The translations under genes were made by a program, and so were the position numbers. Positions 1 to 6,811 of a stretch of 24,739 bases of DNA are shown here, one piece after another. Origin of the DNA: JAKEGK01 sp050116575 (GTDB lineage: Bacteria > Pseudomonadota > Gammaproteobacteria > SZUA-152); contig JASFOJ010000062.1 of assembly GCA_050116575.1 (NCBI GenBank), positions 1 to 24,739 on the forward strand, given 5' to 3'. Numbering within the stretch: position 1 is the stretch's first letter; the number at the start of each line of letters is the position of its first letter. Under the pieces are notes generated by a model, which saw only the letters and a program-made list of their open reading frames with translations, was not told where the DNA came from and ran no database searches.

Positions 1-51
1 ATGAACTAAATCAGCGGTTCCCAATTTTTGCTTAACTATAATCGAGATCCA

Positions 52-1458
52 ATGCAATACTTTCCCATGTTTTTCAAACTGGAAGGACGCTCCTGCCTGG
101 TGGTGGGGGGCGGTGAAATTGCTGCGCGCAAGGTTTCATTATTGGTGCGAGCCGGCGGCAATGTCACGGTTATTGCGCCGGAATTGTGTGAAAGTCTGCA
201 GGGACGGTTGAATGCCGGAGAAATCCGTTTTGTCAAAAAGAACTTTGAACCCTCCGATGTGACCGACTCGGATGTCACCCATTACGCAGTGGTCGTCGCG
301 GCCACTGACGATAAAGCTGTGAATCAAATGGTGTCGGAAACGGCGCAACACAATAACATCCCGGTTAATGTCGTTGACCAGCCCAGCCTTTGCAGTTTCG
401 TGGTGCCTTCCATGATTGACCGTTCCCCGGTACAGATTGCAGTGTCCACCGGGGGTGCATCACCGGTGCTGGCGCGGCTGTTGCGGGCGCGACTGGAAAC
501 CATGATTCCCGCCGCCTATGGCAAGCTGGCTTCATTGATGGAAGAATTTCGCGACAAGGTGAAACAGCATTTCAAGAACCCGGACAAACGCCGTTATTTC
601 TGGGAAACCGTTATCCAGGGCCCCATCGCCGAGATGGTGTTTTCCGGCAAGGAAGAAGCGGCACGGGCCGCCATGCACGCCGCCGTGGATGAAGGTGAAA
701 AGGCCATACCCGACCGCGGCGAGGTTTACCTGGTGGGCGCCGGTCCTGGTGATCCGGATTTATTGACCTTTCGCGCGTTGCGCCTGTTGCAACAGGCTGA
801 CGTTATCGTTTATGACCGGCTGGTGTCCGAGGAAATTCTCGACCTGGCGCGCCGTGACGCGGACCTGGTCTACGTGGGCAAGGAGCGCGATAAACACACC
901 TTGCCGCAGGAAGACATTAATCACATGCTGGCGCGGGTGGCCAAAAAGGGCAAACGGGTATTGCGCCTCAAAGGCGGCGATCCCTTTATCTTCGGCCGTG
1001 GCGGCGAAGAAATTGAAACCCTGATGCAGGCCGGCGTGCCGTTCCAGATCGTGCCGGGCATTACTGCCGCCTCCGGTGCGGCGTCCTATGGCGGCATTCC
1101 GCTTACCCACCGCGATTATGCGCAGTCGGTGTTGTTCGTCACCGGTCATTTGAAAGACGGCACCATGAACCTCAACTGGAAAGCCCTGGTGCAGCCCAAT
1201 CAAACCGTTGTGGTATACATGGGGTTGCTGGGGGCCAAAGTCCTGTGCCAGAAACTGGTGGAGCACGGCATGTCGCCCGATATGCCCATCGCGTTAATCC
1301 AGCAGGCCACTACGCCACAGCAAAAAGTGTTTATCGGCACCCTGGATACCATGCCCGGTATCATCGATAACAGTTCCATTCAACCGCCGACCCTGATTAT
1401 CGTGGGTGACGTGGTTACCCTGCACAATAAGCTGGCGTGGTTTTCGCCGCAACAGTAA
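52..1458 (+). CDS. cysG: Siroheme synthase CysG (fused dehydrogenase/ferrochelatase and uroporphyrinogen-III methyltransferase)
   Basis: This cytosolic enzyme makes siroheme, the cofactor of sulfite and nitrite reductases, from uroporphyrinogen III using SAM and NAD. The N-terminal half (about residues 1-150 of 468) has the NAD-binding GGGEIA at residues 19-24, the NVVDQP segment with the conserved Asp, and STGGASPVLARLL, which contains the family's conserved serine. A linker and dimerisation region follows. The methyltransferase half starts near residue 222 with VYLVGAGPGDPDLLT, then has RLKGGDPFIFGRGGEE and PGITAASGAASYGGIPLTHR. The length matches E. coli CysG (457 aa). I chose the ATG at 52 because MQYFPMFFKLEGRSCLVVGG aligns with the known start; a TTG at 28 would add 8 residues. 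No strong ribosome site is visible. It stands alone here, with no cys or nir genes nearby. No key residue appears to be missing. Confidence 0.96.
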   Translation: MQYFPMFFKLEGRSCLVVGGGEIAARKVSLLVRAGGNVTVIAPELCESLQGRLNAGEIRFVKKNFEPSDVTDSDVTHYAVVVAATDDKAVNQMVSETAQHNNIPVNVVDQPSLCSFVVPSMIDRSPVQIAVSTGGASPVLARLLRARLETMIPAAYGKLASLMEEFRDKVKQHFKNPDKRRYFWETVIQGPIAEMVFSGKEEAARAAMHAAVDEGEKAIPDRGEVYLVGAGPGDPDLLTFRALRLLQQADVIVYDRLVSEEILDLARRDADLVYVGKERDKHTLPQEDINHMLARVAKKGKRVLRLKGGDPFIFGRGGEEIETLMQAGVPFQIVPGITAASGAASYGGIPLTHRDYAQSVLFVTGHLKDGTMNLNWKALVQPNQTVVVYMGLLGAKVLCQKLVEHGMSPDMPIALIQQATTPQQKVFIGTLDTMPGIIDNSSIQPPTLIIVGDVVTLHNKLAWFSPQQ

Positions 1459-1512
1459 TTTTTCCTTCTTTTGTTGATAAATCCAATTTAATCAAATAGT
1501 TATTTTGGTGTG

Positions 1513-1547
1513 CCCGGTTTGTGCGGTCGCGTCACGGGCAAACCGGG
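1513..1547. other. 9-bp perfect inverted repeat (hairpin) after cysG
   Basis: CCCGGTTTG at 1513-1521 pairs with CAAACCGGG at 1539-1547 around a 17-nt loop. It lies 55 bp after the cysG stop and ahead of the first lipoprotein gene. No T-run follows on the plus strand, so it is not a textbook intrinsic terminator. It could be a transcript 3'-end structure or a regulator site. Confidence 0.45.
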
Positions 1548-1569
1548 TGAGGCGCGTTGCGTAATCGAG

Positions 1570-1575
1570 TATACT
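1570..1575 (+). promoter_or_regulatory. Possible -10 element for the lipoprotein pair
   Basis: TATACT at 1570-1575 is close to the sigma-70 -10 consensus and lies 85-124 bp ahead of the two candidate starts of the first lipoprotein. No convincing -35 hexamer is found at 16-18 bp spacing, so this is a weak call. Confidence 0.25.
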
Positions 1576-1659
1576 GTGCCACTGTTTAAAAAAGCGGTGT
1601 TTTCCCGGCGGAAAACGGACCCGCGGGCGGATCGTATTTCAACGAACGGTAATCGTCGG

Positions 1660-2370
1660 ATGGTAACAATCGAAATAGGCAAGACAGGACTCACAGGGTT
1701 GAAACAACAGGTTATATCCCCGTGGTTGCAGATTTTATGTATCGGGGTGTTGCTTCCAGGGTTAAGCGCGTGCGGCGTGGACACCCAGAAAACCGCGCCG
1801 CAGAATACCACAACCACTATTAACGATGTCGCGATGTTTGGTGACGCCGCCGTTGACACTAATCCTGATGACACCATCGTGCATGTCGAGATACCCATGG
1901 ATAAGAATGCAAGGGTCGACGCTCTTTTTAACGTCACCTGGGATGTTACCTCGTCGGATCCTTACGAGGTGACGACCTATATAAGCGACGATTCAAGTCT
2001 CGATGAAACCGTGGATCAATTGTTTTTTACCACGAAATGCGGCACCGATGGTACTCATCCCTGTACCAGTCTCGCGGACAAGCTTTGCGGCTTTAATTAT
2101 CAACCGGAGTATCAGCTTGACAGTGACGGCAACGTGGTTACGCAACCAGACCCAAACGATGCCAATATACAGATCCCCGTGGTGGAGGCGGACCATTATT
2201 ATGTAAACTGCCTCAACCAATTCATAGAAATAACCGACCGTGTATCGACGAGCGGATTTCCCAACACACCGTTTAATAATCAATATATTATTTTTCAGGC
2301 GTGCAACGGCGCGGGCGACAGCTGCAAAACCAGTAGTTTCCAGTTCGATATCGTTGACAGTATTCCGTAG
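1660..2370 (+). CDS. Lipoprotein of unknown function, first of a paralogous pair
   Basis: I do not recognise a family. The N-terminus is a lipoprotein signal: a hydrophobic stretch LQILCIGVLLPGLSAC ending in an LSAC lipobox, with the lipidated Cys at residue 38 from the ATG at 1660. A TTG at 1699 gives a more typical signal length (Cys at 25) and has AGGA nine bases upstream (1686-1689), so it may be the real start. The mature part is acidic, rich in Thr, Ser and Asp, and has several cysteines (CGTDGTHPC, KLCGF, NCLNQ, QACNGAGDSC). A beta-rich, disulfide-stabilised domain is a reasonable guess. Its end, YIIFQACNGAGDS...FQFDI, matches the end of the next gene (YIIFTASNEMGDQ...VQFEY). With a 51-bp gap the two probably form an operon. 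Cell location: outer membrane or periplasmic face, inferred from the lipobox. Confidence 0.75.
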   Translation: MVTIEIGKTGLTGLKQQVISPWLQILCIGVLLPGLSACGVDTQKTAPQNTTTTINDVAMFGDAAVDTNPDDTIVHVEIPMDKNARVDALFNVTWDVTSSDPYEVTTYISDDSSLDETVDQLFFTTKCGTDGTHPCTSLADKLCGFNYQPEYQLDSDGNVVTQPDPNDANIQIPVVEADHYYVNCLNQFIEITDRVSTSGFPNTPFNNQYIIFQACNGAGDSCKTSSFQFDIVDSIP

Positions 2371-2421
2371 CCTGTTTGACACCAAGCATACGTTTTCGAG
2401 TTTTGAAGGGAACAGTGAAAG

Positions 2422-2952
2422 ATGTATTTATCAGCCATACTAAAAATAATCAGCTTTGTAACGGTTATCATCATTTTGTTGGCCGTGTCCGCCTGCGGCG
2501 GCGATGACGCGTTTAACGCCGGAGGCTGTAATGCGAAGGATACACCCACTGATATTCACGATTTCGCGGTGGTGGGCGTCAGTACCGATTCTGCCAGTGG
2601 TCTGGAGGTCATTGACGACAGTGGCGATTTTACGCTGAGCTGGGAGTTAACGTCGAGCTGTACCTATACCTATTCGGTGTCCTTGAGCTACGACGATATA
2701 CTGCAGCCCATTGACAACGAATTTTTCAGCGGAACCTGTGATTTGCGTAGCAGTTGCGATTCGATGAAAGGTTTTAGCTGCCGGTTTGATGCCACGGCGA
2801 AAACCATCTCCTGCGATGGCGGGCCTGCTATTGATGTCAGTAGTGTGCTGATCGGGCCGTCGCCGCAAACACCCTATATCATTTTTACCGCCAGCAATGA
2901 AATGGGCGATCAACCCACGCCGTTTGCCGAACAAGTACAATTCGAATACTAG
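2422..2952 (+). CDS. Lipoprotein of unknown function, second of a paralogous pair
   Basis: A 176-residue protein with a lipoprotein signal (MYLSAILKII, long hydrophobic core, VSAC lipobox, Cys at residue 25), so it is predicted to be membrane-anchored outside the cytoplasm. The start is supported by GAAGGG at 2405-2410. Mature-region features shared with the upstream gene are an early IHDFAVVG (compare INDVAMFG), F-x-L-x-W-x-L-T-S-S (compare FNVTWDVTSS), an FF...C...C pattern (FFSGTCDLRSSC compare FFTTKCGTDGTHPC) and the PYIIF-A-N-GD end. This one lacks an insert present in the first copy. The gene ends 20 bp before the convergent GGDEF-EAL gene. No known domain is recognised; an Ig-like or similar beta sandwich is only a guess from composition. 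Confidence 0.8.
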   Translation: MYLSAILKIISFVTVIIILLAVSACGGDDAFNAGGCNAKDTPTDIHDFAVVGVSTDSASGLEVIDDSGDFTLSWELTSSCTYTYSVSLSYDDILQPIDNEFFSGTCDLRSSCDSMKGFSCRFDATAKTISCDGGPAIDVSSVLIGPSPQTPYIIFTASNEMGDQPTPFAEQVQFEY

Positions 2953-2972
2953 TACGTTTGCAAAAAGCCGTA

Positions 2973-5279
2973 TCAGGCGCTGATGGTTTGGGCGTGGCGC
3001 AACTGGCCGGCAATAATATCAATGGGCATCGGTGAACTGATCGCGTAGCCCTGGGCGTAATCCACACCCAGACGTTTCAACTGGTCGACTACTGCGGGAT
3101 TCTCCACGCACTCCGCGATAGTTTTAATGCCCATGATATGGCCCACTTCGTTAATGGCCGATACCATGGCCTGGTTGGTGCGGTCTTTGATCATGTCCTG
3201 GACGAAACTGCCGTCGATCTTCAAATAATCCACCGGCAGATTCTTTAAGTAGCCGAAGGACGACAATCCGCTGCCGAAGTCATCCAGGGCAAATTCGCAC
3301 CCCAGTCCTTTCAGTTCATTGATAAATATTTGTGCCTGTTCCAGGTTGCCAATGGCGGCGGTTTCGGTGATCTCGAAACAAACGTTGTGCGCCGGAATGC
3401 CGGATTCATAAATATTTTGCTGGACATAGGGCAACAGCGACGAATCCGCCAATGAATTGCCGGACAGGTTAATGGCAATCTTGACGTTTTCCATGTCGTC
3501 AAACAGTTCCATGTAGCGGCGAAAAGCGGCGTCAATGACCCAGCGATCGATGGCGACCATCATGCCATAACGTTCCGCGGCGGGAATAAACGTCTGTGGT
3601 AATTCTATTCTACCGCTGGGATCCACGGATCGGATTAGCAGTTCGTAGCAATTCTCGGATTCATCAGTGTCCTGTAAGGCGCTGATGGGTTGGCAGTAAA
3701 GCCGGAACCGGTTTTGCTTGATGGAATCGGTAATTCCCGCCACGCGCAGAATTTCCGAGTGGCGCTTGGTCAGTTTATTGACTTCGTTGTCATAAATATG
3801 AACCTGGTTTCTGCCCAGGTCCTTGGCGGCGTAACAGGCGACGTCCGCCTGGCTCATGATCTCCGCCGCCGAGGTTGTGTTGCTGGTAACCGGAACCAGG
3901 CCGATACTGACGCCGATCTTGAAAGAGCGCCCTTCCCACTGGAAATTGAAATTTTGCACCGCAACCAGTAAGGAATGTGCAATTTTGTAGGCACGATCCA
4001 GCGGGCAATTGTCCAGGAGTAATGCGAATTCATCACCGCCGTGACGGGCGAGGGTGTCACGGGCGCGGATTTTTGACTTTAGCAGCAGGGTTATTTTACG
4101 CAGTAATTCATCTCCCGCGACATGACCGGCGGAATCGTTGACGATTTTAAATTGATCGAGATCGAGAAAACACAGGCAGTGCTGGGTGTGGCCGTCCTGC
4201 GCACCTTTAATGGCGTTGTTAAGCCGCTTTTCAAACTCGCGACGGTTCACCAATCCGGTCAACGCATCGTGTGTTGCCTGGTGGGCGATTTGTTGTGCCA
4301 TGTTGCGCGCTTCGGTAACGTTGCTGAATACCACAACAATGCCCACTACATTGCCGCTACGCTGCTTCAAGGGGGCAATGGAATGCTGGATGGCAAACTT
4401 TTGTCCGTACCTGCCCACCAGAGCACAATGTTCGCCCATGGAGACAACCTGGTTGGCCTTAAGGCATTTGCGTACGGGGTTTGAAACCGGCTTATCGGAC
4501 TGTTCGTGGACGATATGAAACACGGTTTGTAACGGTTTACCAAGCGCTTTTTCCATGGACCAGCCGGTAAGATTTTCCGCGACGGGATTCATGTATTCAA
4601 TAACACCTTCGGCATCCGTGGTTATGACGCCGTCCCCGATGGAATGCAGGGTCACCTGGGCGCGATCCATTTCCGCCAGCAACGCGTGTTCAAAAGCCTT
4701 GCTTTCACTGATATCGCTAAGTAATACCAGTATTTCCGTAATGGCATTATTCTTGTTGCGTTGGAAATAAACTTCCATCAACGCGTCAAAGGGTAATCCC
4801 CGTTGCCGGATGAATTTCATTTCGCAAACGGATTGGGAGCGCAATACTTTGGGGTTGTTAAAAAAATCGTAATATGTGTTGAGGCTGGTGTGATGAACAA
4901 AACTGGATAAGCGTTTTCCAATTAGTTGCTCGATATCGCGGCCCAGTAACGCCGCCGCTTTGCGGTTGGCGTTTAAAATGACACCTTTGTGGGACAGATT
5001 AAAATAACCAACCGGCGCCAGATGATAAAGATCAGTAAATTTTTTATCGGCTTTTTTAAGCTCGTACTCCGTGCGTTGTAACGTGCGCACTTTCCGGTTT
5101 AATTGCGCCTCCTGGGATTTGAGCCGTTCATGCAGAACTTCAATGCGATGATTGAGTGCCGCCACTTGGCGGGATTCCCCCCGGACGAATTTATCGATAG
5201 ATTGACCAATAGCCGAGCGGGCGCGATGCGTCAGGCCTTGCAGGCGCGGGGAGGGGATCTTGAGTTTCCTACGAATCAT
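2973..5279 (-). CDS. PAS-PAS-GGDEF-EAL cyclic-di-GMP turnover protein
   Basis: A bifunctional-type c-di-GMP enzyme with no obvious membrane segment. Numbering is from the upstream TTG at 5306 (777 aa): coiled coil about 45-90; PAS about 85-200 (HLAPVGYFNLSHKGVI); second PAS about 215-330 (SIGDGVITTDAEGVIEYMN); GGDEF about 340-505 with intact GGDEF at 423-427 and an RxxD inhibitory site (RARD, 414-417) exactly five residues upstream; EAL about 530-770 with ELL at 555-557 in place of EAL, FEITET, DDFGSG at 675-680, LKIDGSFV, and QGY near the end. Key catalytic residues of both domains look present, so either or both activities are possible. For the start I prefer the ATG at 5279, which has GGAG nine bases upstream; an ATG at 5294 and the TTG at 5306 are alternatives. 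It is monocistronic and convergent with the lipoprotein pair. The PAS ligand is unknown. Confidence 0.93.
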   Translation of the reverse strand: MIRRKLKIPSPRLQGLTHRARSAIGQSIDKFVRGESRQVAALNHRIEVLHERLKSQEAQLNRKVRTLQRTEYELKKADKKFTDLYHLAPVGYFNLSHKGVILNANRKAAALLGRDIEQLIGKRLSSFVHHTSLNTYYDFFNNPKVLRSQSVCEMKFIRQRGLPFDALMEVYFQRNKNNAITEILVLLSDISESKAFEHALLAEMDRAQVTLHSIGDGVITTDAEGVIEYMNPVAENLTGWSMEKALGKPLQTVFHIVHEQSDKPVSNPVRKCLKANQVVSMGEHCALVGRYGQKFAIQHSIAPLKQRSGNVVGIVVVFSNVTEARNMAQQIAHQATHDALTGLVNRREFEKRLNNAIKGAQDGHTQHCLCFLDLDQFKIVNDSAGHVAGDELLRKITLLLKSKIRARDTLARHGGDEFALLLDNCPLDRAYKIAHSLLVAVQNFNFQWEGRSFKIGVSIGLVPVTSNTTSAAEIMSQADVACYAAKDLGRNQVHIYDNEVNKLTKRHSEILRVAGITDSIKQNRFRLYCQPISALQDTDESENCYELLIRSVDPSGRIELPQTFIPAAERYGMMVAIDRWVIDAAFRRYMELFDDMENVKIAINLSGNSLADSSLLPYVQQNIYESGIPAHNVCFEITETAAIGNLEQAQIFINELKGLGCEFALDDFGSGLSSFGYLKNLPVDYLKIDGSFVQDMIKDRTNQAMVSAINEVGHIMGIKTIAECVENPAVVDQLKRLGVDYAQGYAISSPMPIDIIAGQLRHAQTISA

Positions 5280-5306
5280 GGCGGATAACTCCATATGTTC
5301 CGTCAA

Positions 5307-5902
5307 CGGAGTACATGCAAACCTTGGTCCGAAACGTTGCCGATGGACTGATTATTCGACGGTTCGATGGTTTGCCCAAACTATTGACCGGGATATCAAT
5401 ACGTTGATCAGGCGGTTTTATAGACGTACAGATAAAGCGGACAATGCACTGCGTATGTCTCACTATCAATGACTTAAACTATAGTTAATTTACGCAATTG
5501 TTCAATGAAATGGGGTCAATATCATAAAAATCGATATACGGTTTCATATTTACTCCATGATTTAATCCGCAAACCGGCGGGTTAGGTTCCGAGGGAGTTT
5601 TGTGGAAATTACGTGGTGCCGAAAAACCGGCAAATGCATACGTGGCGATGTGGGTGTTATCCGAAAGTTTGATATTTTATATTTTATTGAGAAATGTGTC
5701 ACAAACCGGCGGCGCAGGGCCTAAAGAGGCTGGCTTTTCGATTTTCAGTTTTTTATGATGAATGGTTCATGATGCAGGGGCGGTTAATCCGGGTCCCTTG
5801 GCATCGACCGGTTGTACTTCCAGTGGTTCATGTTGTATACCGATATAAATTGCCGTTGTTTTCTTGGTCATAAAAGCCAGATTTATCGAGGTATTAAGTG
5901 CT
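5307..5902. other. Gene-free interval between the GGDEF-EAL gene and a small lipoprotein
   Basis: About 600 bp of relatively AT-rich sequence between divergent genes. I see no convincing protein gene. AAACCGGCGG occurs at 5571-5580 and again at 5703-5712, with a shorter AAACCGGC at 5624-5631. The two full copies are followed by loosely similar sequence (AGG, then GAGG, then a T-run). I compared the interval with the type I c-di-GMP riboswitch core and found no match. It probably carries both promoters. Confidence 0.5.
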
Positions 5903-6259
5903 ATGGGTTTGAGTTTTCGTTTTGTAAAAATGGGTGTTTTGTTGATTGCGATCAGTGTGCTGGGTGCGTGCGTTGCCAAACAGGACCTGATATTGCCCAA
6001 TAAACAACAAAGAATAACCAGGGTTGAAAGATATAAGCAGTGCGTCGCGAATGCCACCAATCAACACGTGTTCCAGAATCGTCAGCCCGAAGCCATCGTA
6101 AGAGATTCGATGAACAAATGCCGGCCCGCGAAATACACCATGCTGAATGAATACCCCAAGGGCTGGCGTAAAAATTACGAGAAAAAAATTGACCAGGAAG
6201 TTTTAAAGCAGGAAATCGCTTACGTGATTAAAGCCCGTCAGCAACAGGTGCGTCGCTGA
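5903..6259 (+). CDS. Small lipoprotein, unknown function
   Basis: A 118-residue protein with a lipoprotein signal: MGLSFRFVKMGVLLIAISVL then the LGAC lipobox, Cys at residue 23. The ATG at 5903 is preferred over an in-frame start at 5864 because it puts the hydrophobic stretch at a normal distance from the N-terminus and has GAGG at 5888-5891. The mature part is short, basic and helical-looking, with two further cysteines (QCVANATN and NKCRPAKY) that could form one disulfide, a tyrosine/lysine-rich middle and a charged C-terminal helix ending QQQVRR. I do not recognise a family. It is flanked on both sides by more than 500 bp without genes, so it is probably transcribed alone. A minus-strand ORF across the same region lacks comparable features. 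Confidence 0.7.
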   Translation: MGLSFRFVKMGVLLIAISVLGACVAKQDLILPNKQQRITRVERYKQCVANATNQHVFQNRQPEAIVRDSMNKCRPAKYTMLNEYPKGWRKNYEKKIDQEVLKQEIAYVIKARQQQVRR

Positions 6260-6811
6260 TTGGTTTGCCGCCCGCGTAGTTTTCGTAGCCTTTACCCAAT
6301 ACAGCTACAGCCAATGGCCCAAGTTGGGAGGTGTCCGATCTGACTTGATAATATTATTGTCACTCTGATAGTAAAATGTGAAAACCACCGGCGGCGAAAG
6401 TCGCCGTTATTCCTCGATTCCTGCCATTTTCCAAATACTCCGATTGATTTTTCGCTGCGATTAATGTGACGCCGTTATTGGATAGATCTCCGATATATGG
6501 CGTTGTTATACCTGATATTTGGGTATGCATTGCCGATAGTGCGGGTGCTAATTCTGGAGCCGCGGGCAAATCACTTTATCTTGCCGATTTATAGTGAATA
6601 TTGATTTGTAATAACGGGATGCGTACGCCGAATACCAACACTGTCTGGCATGAATATTTCATTTAGTGATCCAGTTCACAGTAAAAACCGGACCGTGTTC
6701 ACAGTGGCCATCCGGACCTTTAACTAGGCTATAAATTAGGGTAACTGGGTTTAGGGCTTGGAAATTGGAAAGTCATCTATCTAACTAATATAAATTGATC
6801 AGTCAGAGACA
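6260..6811. other. Gene-free interval ahead of the DUF1631 gene
   Basis: About 550 bp without a convincing gene. A minus-strand ORF at 6360-6569 (69 codons) has no ribosome site or recognisable domain. The notable content is a tandem imperfect direct repeat at 6674-6718, listed separately, followed by an AT-rich stretch (TATAAA at 6730-6735) about 80 bp ahead of the DUF1631 start. Confidence 0.5.
6674..6718 (+). repeat. Tandem imperfect 23-24 bp direct repeat upstream of the DUF1631 gene
   Basis: GTTCACAGT occurs at 6674-6682 and 6697-6705, and CCGGACC at 6688-6694 and 6712-6718. Both halves repeat in the same order with a 23-24 bp period, close to two helical turns. It lies 94-138 bp upstream of the DUF1631 start and just ahead of an AT-rich TATAAA. 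This layout suits a pair of binding sites for a transcription activator, but no specific regulator can be named. Confidence 0.6.

Noticed and set aside
1510..1659. Longer N-terminus for the first lipoprotein
   Set aside because: The extra 50 residues would push the signal peptide far from the N-terminus and are basic, low in family-like features and overlap the hairpin and -10-like element.
5307..5902. Possible c-di-GMP riboswitch
   Set aside because: AAACCGGC and GAAA elements recall the GEMM motif, but the order and spacing do not match the conserved core.
5767..6060. 97-codon minus-strand ORF over the small lipoprotein gene
   Set aside because: It overlaps the plus-strand gene, which has a ribosome site and a clean lipobox.
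6360..6569. 69-codon minus-strand ORF
   Set aside because: No ribosome site, no domain, and it lies in an interval with promoter-like repeats.
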